DNA of 36,618 bases. Source: Nitrospira sp. CG24D (GTDB taxonomy: Bacteria > Nitrospirota > Nitrospiria > Nitrospirales > Nitrospiraceae). The notes below the pieces were generated by a model, which was not told the DNA's origin, did no database searches, and saw only the letters and a list, made by a program, of their open reading frames with translations. Numbering within the stretch: position 1 is the first letter of the stretch; each line of letters opens with the position of its first letter. The stretch is taken from assembly GCA_002869855.2 (NCBI GenBank), contig NEWQ02000018.1, positions 16,863-53,480 of the forward strand, in the 5' to 3' direction. Positions 1-7,663 of the stretch are shown here, in pieces. A program made the position numbers and the translations under genes.

Positions 1-486
1 CAATGCCAGCGCGCTCAACTTTGCGCCATACCACACCGGCATCGTCCGCTCCGGATACCCCGGAACAACAAACACTGACGGATCGACAACGGACTCCACG
101 ACATATTCATGCACGTTGCTGGCCCTTCCTTGATAAGCGGGGTCGGCCAGCCGTTGAGCCCCCGTCACACCGAGAGTGAGCGGCGGACCAACTTGGCCAT
201 TCGCACCAGGAATCCCTGGAATCGTGTGGCACACCGGACAGCCAGCCTTCGTGAAAATCTCTACGATCGGTTCGTCACCGGACACGAGCGGAATCATCTC
301 TGCCGCCAGCAAAGTCGGCCCGGCATTCTTTGAAACCACGGGTCCGGCCGATGGAGCTTGCGGAATGCGTAGCGTCCACAACACATAGAGCAGCACCAAC
401 GCCATGACAATCATGAGCGCCGCCCGCTCCGGCGGTCGAGGCGTGCGAGAGGAAGAAACGGATGATTCTGACGGATGAACCTGCAT
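1..486 (-). CDS. Membrane-anchored cytochrome c, C-terminus cut by window edge
   Basis: An open frame of 162 codons runs from an ATG at 486 to the first base of the window without a stop, so the C-terminus is missing. Residues 1-20 are polar, about 22-39 form one hydrophobic segment, and a periplasmic domain follows. The haem-binding CPVCH motif is at residues 83-87. A TMPVWYGAKLS stretch at about 148-158 resembles the distal axial-methionine region of class I cytochromes c, making Met149 the likely sixth ligand. This fits a single-haem electron carrier tethered to the inner membrane by an uncleaved anchor. It lies 61 bases downstream of the SUMF1-domain gene on the same strand, probably in one transcript. 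No strong Shine-Dalgarno is visible before this ATG, so the start is less certain than the identity. The redox partner is unknown. Confidence 0.8.
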   Translation of the reverse strand, partial: MQVHPSESSVSSSRTPRPPERAALMIVMALVLLYVLWTLRIPQAPSAGPVVSKNAGPTLLAAEMIPLVSGDEPIVEIFTKAGCPVCHTIPGIPGANGQVGPPLTLGVTGAQRLADPAYQGRASNVHEYVVESVVDPSVFVVPGYPERTMPVWYGAKLSALAL

Positions 487-547
487 GCGGATTCAAGGAC
501 GATGTTGGAGCAGATGCTCTACCGTAGAACGGGATGAACTATCAAGA

Positions 548-1402
548 CTACTTCGCAGCATCCAGGGCACATCGAAATCCAACCGTCCGATCTTCAAACT
601 CCGGCTCCGCTGAAAATCGAGCCGTCACGCGCAATGCCGTTGGCAGATCCGCCCACGAGCCACCACGAAGGACCCGTTTCTCCCCGTTCTTCGGCCCCGG
701 AGGATCGGCGTCAGGGCTCTTCTGATAATACTCACGATCATACCAATCGTTCACCCATTCGGCTGCATTTCCCGCCATGTGTGCAAGGCCATAGGGGCTC
801 TTGCCCCCTTCTTTCAATCCATGGCGAACGCTCATTCCCTCCAACCCGCTGCCGACCGGCACCAAGGTGATGGCCTCGCTTACCCATAGCCCCCGATTGT
901 AGTTCGCGATATCGACAAAGGGCTGCATGGCCCCCCAAGGGTATCGCCGGCCATCCGTTCCCCGCGCCGCCTTTTCCCATTCAGCTTCAGCAGGCAATCG
1001 TTTCCCTGCCCATGCACAATAGGCTGCGGCTTCCGTCCAGGTCACACCAACAACTGGACGATCCTCCAGGGAGCGCCCCGAATCCTCATCAGCAAGTGCA
1101 GGATCCCCCCGCTTGCCCAGTTCAAGAAATTGCTGGTACCGCCCTGCTGTGACCTCATATTGATCAATGTAAAACGCTTTGATGGTCACTGTGTGCTCGG
1201 GGCGTTCATTTGGCAATCCGTCATTGGCACCCATGAGGAATGGCCCGGCGGGAACCAGGAGCATCGGAGCACCATCTTTGCCTTTGATGGTTTCTACGGA
1301 CTTTGGTGGAGCGCCTTTTGAAGCAGGAAGATCAGCTGCTTCAACAAATGACAGCGCAGCTACTATTCCAACGAACAGGCCGCAGTAGATCCCCTGTCGC
1401 AT
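548..1402 (-). CDS. Exported SUMF1/FGE-sulfatase-domain protein
   Basis: Encodes 284 residues. The chosen ATG at 1402 has a GGGAGA ribosome site 8 bases upstream and begins a signal peptide (hydrophobic to about residue 22, cleavage near VEA-A). The longer frame starting at 1546 would run through tRNA-Glu and is rejected. The rest is one SUMF1 fold: a GPFLMGAND stretch near the start, KRLPAEAEWEKAARG in the middle, AGNAAEWVNDWY, LRGGSWAD and a final VGFRC. In true formylglycine-generating enzymes the region after GGSW carries the two catalytic cysteines. Here it reads ADLPTALRVTARF with none, so formylglycine synthesis is unlikely. Such proteins are often structural, regulatory or cofactor-assembly factors. 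It is followed by the cytochrome c gene, with which it may act in the periplasm; that link is inference. Confidence 0.85.
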   Translation of the reverse strand: MRQGIYCGLFVGIVAALSFVEAADLPASKGAPPKSVETIKGKDGAPMLLVPAGPFLMGANDGLPNERPEHTVTIKAFYIDQYEVTAGRYQQFLELGKRGDPALADEDSGRSLEDRPVVGVTWTEAAAYCAWAGKRLPAEAEWEKAARGTDGRRYPWGAMQPFVDIANYNRGLWVSEAITLVPVGSGLEGMSVRHGLKEGGKSPYGLAHMAGNAAEWVNDWYDREYYQKSPDADPPGPKNGEKRVLRGGSWADLPTALRVTARFSAEPEFEDRTVGFRCALDAAK

Positions 1403-1534
1403 TATTTGTCTCCCTCGTGCAGTCATGACCGTCAACACCCAGCGCATAGGGCGAAGAAAGTGTACCCGGCAGTATCCGCAAACACAACGGGAACCCGACG
1501 GGATTCTGAAACAGGCTTCGAACTGAAGGATGGT

Positions 1535-1612
1535 TGGTGTCCCCAACGGGATTTGAACCCGTGTTACTGCCTTGAAAGGGCAATGTCCTAGGCCAGGCTA
1601 GACGATGGGGAC
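1535..1612 (-). tRNA. tRNA-Glu (anticodon TTC), CCA encoded
   Basis: Read on the minus strand, the seven-base acceptor arm GTCCCCA pairs fully with TGGGGAC. The anticodon arm is TTGCC-CTTTCAA-GGCAG, giving anticodon TTC (glutamate, GAA/GAG codons). The T arm is ACGGG-TTCAAAT-CCCGT. The discriminator is A (1538), followed by an encoded CCA (1537-1535). All arms can be drawn by hand without mismatches that would suggest a pseudogene. Confidence 0.96.
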
Positions 1613-1645
1613 ATATGAACGACAACAGTGGCAAGGAACGCGGGA

Positions 1646-1675
1646 GTTGTACCACACTCGCGAACGCCCTGTCAC
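1646..1675 (-). promoter_or_regulatory. Candidate sigma70-type promoter of tRNA-Glu
   Basis: On the minus strand, GTGACA (1675-1670) and TACAAC (1651-1646) are separated by 18 bases. Transcription would start near 1639, about 27 bases before the tRNA 5' end. The match to consensus is moderate. Confidence 0.45.
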
Positions 1676-1751
1676 TACGCCTTTCTGCACCATCGGCCCG
1701 AGACCGATCCAAGCTGCCGGCACCGTCTTATACCGATCTCTGGATTGAATA

Positions 1752-1760
1752 TGGTAGACT
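1752..1760 (+). promoter_or_regulatory. Candidate extended -10 promoter (TGGTAGACT)
   Basis: TGG followed directly by TAGACT fits the extended -10 pattern TGnTAnnnT. It lies 56 bases before the lipoprotein start at 1816, and no good -35 hexamer is found at the usual distance. The same TGGTAG core recurs before the genes at 27552 and 29074. Confidence 0.35.
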
Positions 1761-1815
1761 CTCCCGTCCAACGGCCATTCTCTAGATTTGGCCGTACCGA
1801 GAAAGGAAGCTGCTC

Positions 1816-2295
1816 ATGGTCAGGTCAACCTTACATTTTGCCGCCGCCCTTGGAATCCTGCTGGCACTCAGCTTCGGGTGCACCCACGATACGTATCAAC
1901 AGCGGGCCGACATCGTGAAAGACCATGTCGAAGCGTTCTACTCACACCTGAAGGTCAACCATGTCGAGGCGGCCGTGCGCGAGAACGAGCAAATTGAAGC
2001 CATGGCGGGTCAGATGGGGGAGACGGTTCGGAAGCGGGCACAGATGCAAGGCACCACGCAAGTTGAACGGGAGTTTGCCTTGATGAAAACGGCCAATGAA
2101 GCGGCGGCGCAAAACTGGCTCGCGCTGGGCCAATATTTCTCGATTAAGAAGCAGCACGCGCAAGCGCGCGCCACCTACCAGAGAATCGTCGATACCTATA
2201 CTAATCCTACCGACCGCTCATACCGCGAGCAGGCTCAGCGGGCGCTGAAAGACCTTGAGATCTTGTCCCCGCCCACGACACCAGCGCTCCCCTAG
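1816..2295 (+). CDS. Lipoprotein with TPR-like helical C-terminus
   Basis: Encodes 159 residues. The start is set by AAAGGAAG upstream and by a classical lipoprotein signal peptide: hydrophobic residues 7-20 and lipobox LSFGC with the lipidated cysteine at residue 22. The residue after the cysteine is T, not D, so outer-membrane sorting is possible. The mature part is almost all helical. Its last third (LALGQYFSIKKQHAQARATYQRIVDTY) resembles a tetratricopeptide unit, hinting at a protein-interaction role at the cell envelope. It is followed 24 bases later by a second lipoprotein gene in the same direction, so the two are probably co-transcribed. No family assignment can be made by eye. Confidence 0.8.
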   Translation: MVRSTLHFAAALGILLALSFGCTHDTYQQRADIVKDHVEAFYSHLKVNHVEAAVRENEQIEAMAGQMGETVRKRAQMQGTTQVEREFALMKTANEAAAQNWLALGQYFSIKKQHAQARATYQRIVDTYTNPTDRSYREQAQRALKDLEILSPPTTPALP

Positions 2296-2319
2296 CCTTG
2301 TCGGCCGGATATCGCGACT

Positions 2320-2913
2320 ATGCGCTGGACCTATAGACTTCCCTCTCACACTCGATTTGTGATAGGCGGATGGATGTGCATCCTGTTGCTCAGCCTCACG
2401 GCTCTGCCGGGATGCGTACGTCGGATTGAAGTCCATCCGGTCCCGAGCCATCCAGCAAGCAGCTCTATTCCCCGCTCACTGCAAGTGGTGATCAGCAGCT
2501 TGACGATTCAAGGTGCCGATCACATGCCGGGCATCACGCTACTGGAGTGGCGCACTCCGGATCTCTCCCGCGCCACAATGGAATACATGCGCAACCGAGG
2601 CACCTTCGCATCTGTGTCCGAAGGACCTGCAGATCTAGCCATGAAATTGACCGCCAGATTATCAATGATCGCACGGGGGCCCTATGTGTACCACGTACGC
2701 CTCCAGGCAGATATGGGAACAGCGATAGAAGCCATCAAATCCTATGATGTGGAACGATCTGCGGCTGGATCCTCTGTGCGGTGGGTTACTGCATCCGATC
2801 GCGATCCCATTGAGGCGGCCCTCCAGTTAGCACTGGAAGACCTCCTCGCGAGTATCGAATCGGATCGGTCGTTGTATCTGATTAAAGAACCGGTCAGAGG
2901 CAGTAAACCCTAG
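2320..2913 (+). CDS. Lipoprotein of unknown function
   Basis: Encodes 197 residues. A positively charged start, a hydrophobic stretch at residues 14-29 and the lipobox ALPGC (Cys32) mark a lipoprotein. The mature domain alternates short strands and helices (VVISSLTIQGAD, ADLAMKLTARLSMIA, VYHVRLQADM) and ends with a helical segment, a layout reminiscent of small envelope-assembly lipoproteins such as the ABC-type transport auxiliary or LptE-like group. That comparison is only by general pattern. The gene lies 24 bases after another lipoprotein gene and converges with the minus-strand MarR gene ending at 2956. No catalytic motif is visible. Confidence 0.75.
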   Translation: MRWTYRLPSHTRFVIGGWMCILLLSLTALPGCVRRIEVHPVPSHPASSSIPRSLQVVISSLTIQGADHMPGITLLEWRTPDLSRATMEYMRNRGTFASVSEGPADLAMKLTARLSMIARGPYVYHVRLQADMGTAIEAIKSYDVERSAAGSSVRWVTASDRDPIEAALQLALEDLLASIESDRSLYLIKEPVRGSKP

Positions 2914-2955
2914 CCTGTTGCCTGCACGACAACACAGTATCTCTTGAGCCTACCC

Positions 2956-3615
2956 CTATGCTGATTTTGCTTGGATAAACTTTTCCCAGGCCTGCTTCGC
3001 CACCAAGGGAGTTGCCTCAACGTAATCCGAACAATCAAGGCGCAATGACTGATCTGCCAGCGGGGCATTGATAAACTGGCAATGGTGTGGAACCGCGCTG
3101 CTTGGATGCGCGTTGGGGCTAAAATGCTCACACGACACGCACATACGCGCCACGGGAATTTCGCCCTGTAACTGTAGCGCGCGAATCATCTTGACAAGAA
3201 TGGCAAGAAGATTGGCCTGCTCCTGCCCCGATAACTGCTGCGTCGCAGCGGCTAATGCTTCCGGCCATCCCGTTCCTACCTGGCTGGCCTTCATTCCCTT
3301 TGCCGTCAAATGGACGGTCACCACGCGATTATCCGTATCTGATCGGCGGCGACGGACCAACTGCTTCAACTCTAGGGTACGAATAACCTCCGATGCCGTG
3401 GGGAGCTTCACCGAAAGCTCTTTCGCAATGATCGAGACCATGGCACAACGATTGGGCTGTGTTCGCAAGAACGACAAGACCTGCACCTGCAATGGCCCCA
3501 CTCCCTGCCGTCCCTGTCGACGCCACGGCCGGCTTTTCATTGCCAGGCCAATCTTCGAAAGACCCGTCACCAATCGCCCCGGCAACTCGTCCCGTTCAAT
3601 CTTAATCAATTGCAT
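2956..3615 (-). CDS. MarR-family regulator with C-terminal cysteine cluster
   Basis: Encodes 219 residues from the ATG at 3615, which has GAGGG eight bases upstream. An in-frame TTG at 3633 is less likely. Residues about 40-105 are a winged helix-turn-helix: a helix pair (MVSIIAKELSVKLPTASEVIRTLE), then a basic wing (VRRRRSDTDNRVVTVHLTAKG). Unlike plain MarR proteins (about 145 residues), it continues with a cluster of Cys159, Cys162, Cys179 and Cys195 plus His177/178, arranged C-x2-C-x16-C-x15-C. That suggests a bound zinc or Fe-S centre able to sense metal, oxygen or redox state. MarR proteins usually bind an operator near their own promoter; one is proposed at 3661-3690. The regulated gene is not obvious because the neighbours on this strand are only tRNA-Lys and purA. 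Confidence 0.85.
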   Translation of the reverse strand: MQLIKIERDELPGRLVTGLSKIGLAMKSRPWRRQGRQGVGPLQVQVLSFLRTQPNRCAMVSIIAKELSVKLPTASEVIRTLELKQLVRRRRSDTDNRVVTVHLTAKGMKASQVGTGWPEALAAATQQLSGQEQANLLAILVKMIRALQLQGEIPVARMCVSCEHFSPNAHPSSAVPHHCQFINAPLADQSLRLDCSDYVEATPLVAKQAWEKFIQAKSA

Positions 3616-3660
3616 GTTATGTCCCTCGCTCAAAGTGTGGGGAACCTACGTATGGTGGCC

Positions 3661-3690
3661 AGTGTATTGGTTGCATTATTGGAGCGTCAA
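3661..3690 (-). promoter_or_regulatory. Candidate promoter of the MarR gene
   Basis: Minus strand TTGACG (3690-3685), an 18-base spacer, then TACACT (3666-3661). Transcription would start near 3654, giving a leader of about 39 bases. Two direct CCAATA copies 12 bases apart lie in the spacer and -10 region and could be part of a regulator site, but they are not the inverted repeat expected for MarR. Confidence 0.5.
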
Positions 3691-3810
3691 GCCACCCCCT
3701 CTTTTTTCCTGACCAAGGAACCACGGCAGTCTCATTGGTGGGTGTTAGTGCGCACTGGCACAGAATCGACGTGGGGGCCATCCGGCCAGGCACGGATACC
3801 ATTCACAACG

Positions 3811-3886
3811 TGGTGAGCCGGCTGGGACTCGAACCCAGGGCCCTCGCCTTAAAAGGGCGATGCTCTACCAACTGAGCTACCGGCTC
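3811..3886 (-). tRNA. tRNA-Lys (anticodon TTT), CCA encoded
   Basis: On the minus strand the acceptor arm GAGCCGG pairs with CCGGCTC. The anticodon arm TCGCC-CTTTTAA-GGCGA gives anticodon TTT (lysine). The T arm contains GGTTCGAGTCC. The discriminator is A and CCA is encoded (3813-3811). A complete 76-base cloverleaf can be drawn. Confidence 0.96.
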
Positions 3887-3896
3887 ACGGTGCGAA

Positions 3897-3925
3897 ATGC
3901 TGTCATCCAGTCCGGCGATTGTCAA
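3897..3925 (-). promoter_or_regulatory. Candidate promoter of tRNA-Lys
   Basis: Minus strand TTGACA (3925-3920), a 17-base spacer and CAGCAT (3902-3897). The perfect -35 sits between the purA stop and tRNA-Lys, so the tRNA can be made independently of purA. The -10 is weak. Confidence 0.55.
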
Positions 3926-3959
3926 CCCCCGAGAGAGCAGGAGTCGCCACGCCGGCCAG

Positions 3960-5273
3960 CTAGGAACGCGGTCGACGGCGGGAACACTTCAGCGGATTGC
4001 GCAGTATGATGGTTTCAGTGCGCTTGGACCCGGTCGAGATCATATCGATGCGACAGTCGGCCAGTTCTTCGATGCGTGTCAGATAGCGCTTGGCTTCAGC
4101 CGGAAGCTGTTTATACGTGGTCGCCCCGGTCGTCGATGCCGTCCAGCCTTTCATCCGTTGATAGACCGGCTCGCACTGCATGAGCGCATCCAGATCCGAC
4201 GGCATTTCCTTGTAGAGGACGCCTCCGTGCCGATAGCCCACGCACAATTTCAATTCCTTGCAGCCGTCCAGCACATCCAGCTTCGTAACGGCCAGCGAGG
4301 TCAGGCCGTTCACCTGGACGGCATGACGCACCACGACCGCATCGTACCAACCGCATCGCCGCGCACGCCCGGTGGTCGAACCAAACTCACGCCCACGCTC
4401 CTGCAGCCCCTGCCCCACTTCGTCGGTCAACTCCGTCGGAAACGGTCCGCTTCCGACCCGAGTCGTATAGGCCTTAGCGATCCCCATCACCGCATCGATC
4501 ATCGTCGGCCCCACGCCAGTCCCGGTGCACGCACCGCCGGCAGCAGAACTGGACGACGTCACAAAGGGATAGGTTCCGAAATCGACATCCAAATGCGTGC
4601 CCTGCGCCCCTTCAAACAAGACCGTCTTGTCCTTGTTGATCGCCCGATTCAACAGCGTGGTCGTATCGACGATATAACTCTTCAGGCGTTCCGCATAGCC
4701 CATGTATTGATCGAAGACCTTGTCGACCTGAAACGTCTCGACTTTATAGAGCCGCTCCAAAAACCAATTCATTTCGACGAGATTTTCCTCCAGCTTCTTC
4801 CTGAACAGCGCTGGGTTCAACAAATCTCCCATGCGAATCCCGACGCGGGCCATCTTATCAGCATAGGAGGGCCCGATCCCACGACCGGTCGTGCCGATCT
4901 TGCGAGACCCCTTCGACTGCTCGGATGCCCGATCGATCGCCTTATGATACGGCAGAATCATATGCGCCCGCTGGCTGACGGCAAAATTTTTCCCAAAGGC
5001 AATCCCCAACGGTTGGAGCCGATCCATCTCTTCAATCAGCGCCCCCGGATCTACGACCACACCATTACCGATGACACACGTAGTGCCGCGGTAGAGAATC
5101 CCCGAAGGAATCAGATGAAAAATATAGGTCCCGCGCTCGTTGATGACCGTATGCCCGGCATTCGATCCACCCTGATACCGCACGACAATATTGGCATCCT
5201 TCGCCAAAATATCGACGATCTTGCCCTTGCCTTCATCGCCCCATTGGGCGCCGATTATGACGAGATTTCCCAT
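3960..5273 (-). CDS. purA: Adenylosuccinate synthetase
   Basis: Encodes 437 residues, the usual family length. The enzyme joins IMP and aspartate, using GTP, to give adenylosuccinate, the first committed step to AMP in the cytosol. Visible signatures are the N-terminal P-loop-like GAQWGDEGKGK, followed by NAGHTV, the central GRGIGPSYADK and EGAQG, STTGRARRCGW, and the late STGSKRTETI guanine-binding region. The ATG at 5273 is chosen because GAGGAAG lies seven bases upstream and the protein then begins MGNLVIIGAQ like its relatives; the ATG at 5300 is only a frame extension. A strong promoter (5352-5380) and a hairpin with a U-run (5304-5341) precede it, so expression is probably controlled by premature termination. 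tRNA-Lys lies downstream. The basic tail CSRRRPRS is longer than typical but harmless. Confidence 0.97.
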   Translation of the reverse strand: MGNLVIIGAQWGDEGKGKIVDILAKDANIVVRYQGGSNAGHTVINERGTYIFHLIPSGILYRGTTCVIGNGVVVDPGALIEEMDRLQPLGIAFGKNFAVSQRAHMILPYHKAIDRASEQSKGSRKIGTTGRGIGPSYADKMARVGIRMGDLLNPALFRKKLEENLVEMNWFLERLYKVETFQVDKVFDQYMGYAERLKSYIVDTTTLLNRAINKDKTVLFEGAQGTHLDVDFGTYPFVTSSSSAAGGACTGTGVGPTMIDAVMGIAKAYTTRVGSGPFPTELTDEVGQGLQERGREFGSTTGRARRCGWYDAVVVRHAVQVNGLTSLAVTKLDVLDGCKELKLCVGYRHGGVLYKEMPSDLDALMQCEPVYQRMKGWTASTTGATTYKQLPAEAKRYLTRIEELADCRIDMISTGSKRTETIILRNPLKCSRRRPRS

Positions 5274-5303
5274 ACCACCACTTCCTCTCAGCCCGTTCAA
5301 TCA

Positions 5304-5341
5304 CGAAAAAATGGCTCTGACCCGATGGGGAGATCAGAGCC
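5304..5341 (-). terminator. Intrinsic terminator in the purA leader (possible attenuator)
   Basis: On the minus strand, GGCTCTGA (5341-5334) and TCAGAGCC (5320-5313) form a perfect 8-bp stem around 13 bases, followed directly by A and seven T residues (5310-5304). The hairpin lies between the purA promoter and the purA ribosome site, so RNA polymerase must pass it to reach purA. No other gene upstream on this strand needs a terminator here. Confidence 0.75.
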
Positions 5342-5351
5342 GCGGGGGCCC

Positions 5352-5380
5352 ATCGTAGGTACCGCCCACCCGTTTGTCAA
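5352..5380 (-). promoter_or_regulatory. Strong sigma70-type promoter of purA
   Basis: Minus strand TTGACA (5380-5375, perfect), a 17-base spacer and TACGAT (5357-5352, four of six with the key A and T positions). Start is expected near 5345, only a few bases before the terminator hairpin in the leader. Confidence 0.75.
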
Positions 5381-5500
5381 GCCAATCTCCGCCTAAAATA
5401 CTCAGAAAAACACCATGCCCCCGCGCGACACACGCCCGCATCAACACCGCTCCCTATCCCGATGGCCGCCGGTTCCAACCGTCTCCCGTGTTTCGCTTTC

Positions 5501-5529
5501 TTGACTGGGTGGGACCTGCGTGTTAGCAT
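5501..5529 (+). promoter_or_regulatory. Promoter of tRNA-Ala
   Basis: TTGACT (5501-5506), a 17-base spacer and TAGCAT (5524-5529). Start is expected near 5536, about 37 bases before the mature tRNA. Spacing and hexamers are both good. Confidence 0.7.
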
Positions 5530-5572
5530 GCCGGAACTTCTCGCGGAGTACGTATCTCTAGACCAACGGTGT

Positions 5573-5648
5573 GGGGCTGTAGCGCAGTTGGGAGCGCGCG
5601 TGAATGGCATTCACGAGGTCGCCGGTTCAATCCCGGCCAGCTCCACCA
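5573..5648 (+). tRNA. tRNA-Ala (anticodon GGC), CCA encoded
   Basis: The acceptor GGGGCTG pairs with CAGCTCC and includes the G3:U70 wobble pair that is the identity mark of alanine tRNAs. The anticodon arm CGTGA-ATGGCAT-TCACG gives anticodon GGC. The T arm holds GGTTCAATCCC. Discriminator A and CCA are encoded (5645-5648). Confidence 0.97.
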
Positions 5649-5747
5649 AACCAACCCTCGGTTGAACCGCGCCCGCTAGATCGTTGAATGCATTTGCGCG
5701 CGGATCACTACTTCTCATTCATCTCTCTACCTGATTGAACAATTGCC

Positions 5748-7592
5748 ATGCTACAAATCGAATCAGTCCATAAACAATACTCCACGAGAATTCTACTTGA
5801 GGGCGCATCGGCACATCTTCGCCCAGGTTCTAGGGTGGGATTAGTCGGCCCGAACGGTGCCGGCAAGACCACGCTCTTTCGGATGATCCTAGGAGAAGAA
5901 TCTCCGGACAAAGGCACCATCCGCAAGCGCCCGCGGCTCCGCATCGGGTACCTGCCGCAGGAACTCGAAACGATCATCGGCAAAAATGTGCTGGATGCCA
6001 CCCATCGCGACCTCTATCCTGAACATGAGGCTGAACGGATCCTCATGGGATTGGGATTTTCAGAAATCGATTTCACCCGTCAGGTCGAAAAACTATCCGG
6101 TGGCTATCGGATGCGAGTTGCCTTAGCTCATCTGCTGTTGACCAATCCTGATGTCCTCATGCTCGACGAGCCGACCAACCACCTGGACAAGCCGACGCAA
6201 CGCTGGTTCGAGCAGTTTCTCCTGGACTCGGAAATGACGCTGCTGCTCATCAGCCACGACACGGCGTTCCTCGATCGCGTCGTCACTCATATCTGGGATC
6301 TTCGACACCACAAGATCGAAGAATATCGCGGCAACTATACGGCGTTCCAACGGCTGCGCGCGGAGCGGGATGCCCAGCGTGAGGCCGCCGCGGGGCGCCA
6401 GGCGAAAGAAGTCGCACGGGTTCAAACCTTCGTGGATCGTTTTCGCTACCAGGCGAACAAAGCCAGCCAGGTTCAATCGCGCATCAAGCAGCTTGAGAAG
6501 GTCAAGATGATTGAAGTGAAGCGCGATCCTAAGCGAGTCAAGTTTAAATTTCCCCTCCCCGCAGCGAGCGGACGGCAGGTCCTGGAGCTGGAGGGCGCGG
6601 CCAAACGCTACGGCGAAAAAGTAGTCTATGAACGAGTCGACTGCTCCATCGAACGGGGCCAGCGCGTCGCGCTGGTGGGAGAAAACGGGGCTGGAAAAAG
6701 CACGCTGCTCAAGATGCTGGCCGGAGCGCTGGAACCGGATAAAGGCAAGAGATCGGTCGGCCATGGCGTCACGCTGCATTACTTCGCGCAACACCAGGCC
6801 GAGACCTTGAATCCAGAACATTCAATCCTCCAATCCCTCTCAGAAGTGTCTCATCAAGCGGAGATGAACTTCCTCCGTGGAATTGCCGGCGCCTTTCTCT
6901 TCACCGGTGACGATCAAAAGAAACCGATCAAGGCGCTGAGCGGAGGGGAACGCAACCGCGTCGCGCTCGCACGCATGCTGGTCGAACCGGCCAATACGTT
7001 ATTGCTCGACGAGCCGACCAACCATCTCGACCCGGCGTCGGTCGATATGCTCACCGATGCCCTCTCAGACTTCCCCGGCACGATCATCTTTATTTCCCAC
7101 GACCCGACCTTTCTGACCAGAGTCTGCACGCGCGTCATTGAAATCGAAGAAGGCAAGGCCCGCAGTTTTTCCGGCGACTACGAGTATTACTTGTGGAAGA
7201 AAGCGCAGGAAATCGAATCCATCAAGGAATCGAGCGACGACTTAAAGGGAGCGGATCGAGGGAAAAACGCCGGACCAACCAGAGCCATGGCATCACAAGC
7301 TCCAGCCAAGTCCTCAGCCGGAGATCGCCGAGATTTGAACAAGACCCAGGCCCGACTGGAAAAACAGGTCGCGCGAGCTGAAGCCGAGATCGCCGAGTGT
7401 GAATCGAAGATTAAAGCACGAGACCTTGAGCTGGCCGATCCTTCACTTTACAAAGAGAAGTCCACAGCATGGAGCGATCTGCAGATCGAGTATGACGGGT
7501 GGAAGAAGGACCTTGTGCGACTCACCGCCCGGTGGGAAACGCTCTCCGCTGAATTGGAAGACGTGAAGCAGAAACTGACGGCCTTCGCCTAG
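5748..7592 (+). CDS. ABC-F family ATPase (Uup/EttA-like translation factor)
   Basis: Encodes 614 residues without membrane segments. It has two ABC cassettes: Walker A GPNGAGKTT at 34-42, signature LSGGY at 116-120 and Walker B/D-loop MLDEPTNHLD at about 138-147; then Walker A GENGAGKST at 311-319, signature LSGGE at 397-401 and LLDEPTNHLD at about 419-428. A highly charged linker at about 195-265 corresponds to the P-site tRNA interaction motif. The last about 110 residues (LNKTQARLEKQVARAEAEIAECESKI onward) form a coiled coil, as in Uup. ABC-F proteins bind the ribosome E site and relieve stalling or give antibiotic protection; which applies cannot be told. The ATG has no clear Shine-Dalgarno, but no better start precedes the conserved region. 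It is preceded by tRNA-Ala on the same strand. Confidence 0.93.
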   Translation: MLQIESVHKQYSTRILLEGASAHLRPGSRVGLVGPNGAGKTTLFRMILGEESPDKGTIRKRPRLRIGYLPQELETIIGKNVLDATHRDLYPEHEAERILMGLGFSEIDFTRQVEKLSGGYRMRVALAHLLLTNPDVLMLDEPTNHLDKPTQRWFEQFLLDSEMTLLLISHDTAFLDRVVTHIWDLRHHKIEEYRGNYTAFQRLRAERDAQREAAAGRQAKEVARVQTFVDRFRYQANKASQVQSRIKQLEKVKMIEVKRDPKRVKFKFPLPAASGRQVLELEGAAKRYGEKVVYERVDCSIERGQRVALVGENGAGKSTLLKMLAGALEPDKGKRSVGHGVTLHYFAQHQAETLNPEHSILQSLSEVSHQAEMNFLRGIAGAFLFTGDDQKKPIKALSGGERNRVALARMLVEPANTLLLDEPTNHLDPASVDMLTDALSDFPGTIIFISHDPTFLTRVCTRVIEIEEGKARSFSGDYEYYLWKKAQEIESIKESSDDLKGADRGKNAGPTRAMASQAPAKSSAGDRRDLNKTQARLEKQVARAEAEIAECESKIKARDLELADPSLYKEKSTAWSDLQIEYDGWKKDLVRLTARWETLSAELEDVKQKLTAFA

Positions 7593-7663
7593 CGGAATCC
7601 GGGAAACACCGTGCAGAGATTTAAACAATGGGGTGGCTAATCCGGAAGGGCCTGCACCTTCAG

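Noticed and set aside
548..1402. Formylglycine-generating enzyme
   Set aside because: The catalytic cysteine pair after GGSW is absent.
1403..1546. N-terminal extension of the SUMF1 gene
   Set aside because: It would read into tRNA-Glu and lacks a ribosome site; the ATG at 1402 has both a Shine-Dalgarno and a signal peptide.
3897..5396. A 499-codon open frame on the plus strand
   Set aside because: It is the antisense shadow of purA; the minus-strand frame has all adenylosuccinate synthetase motifs.
5645..5670. Terminator after tRNA-Ala (CAACC/GGTTG)
   Set aside because: Only a five-base stem without a T-run; too weak to annotate.
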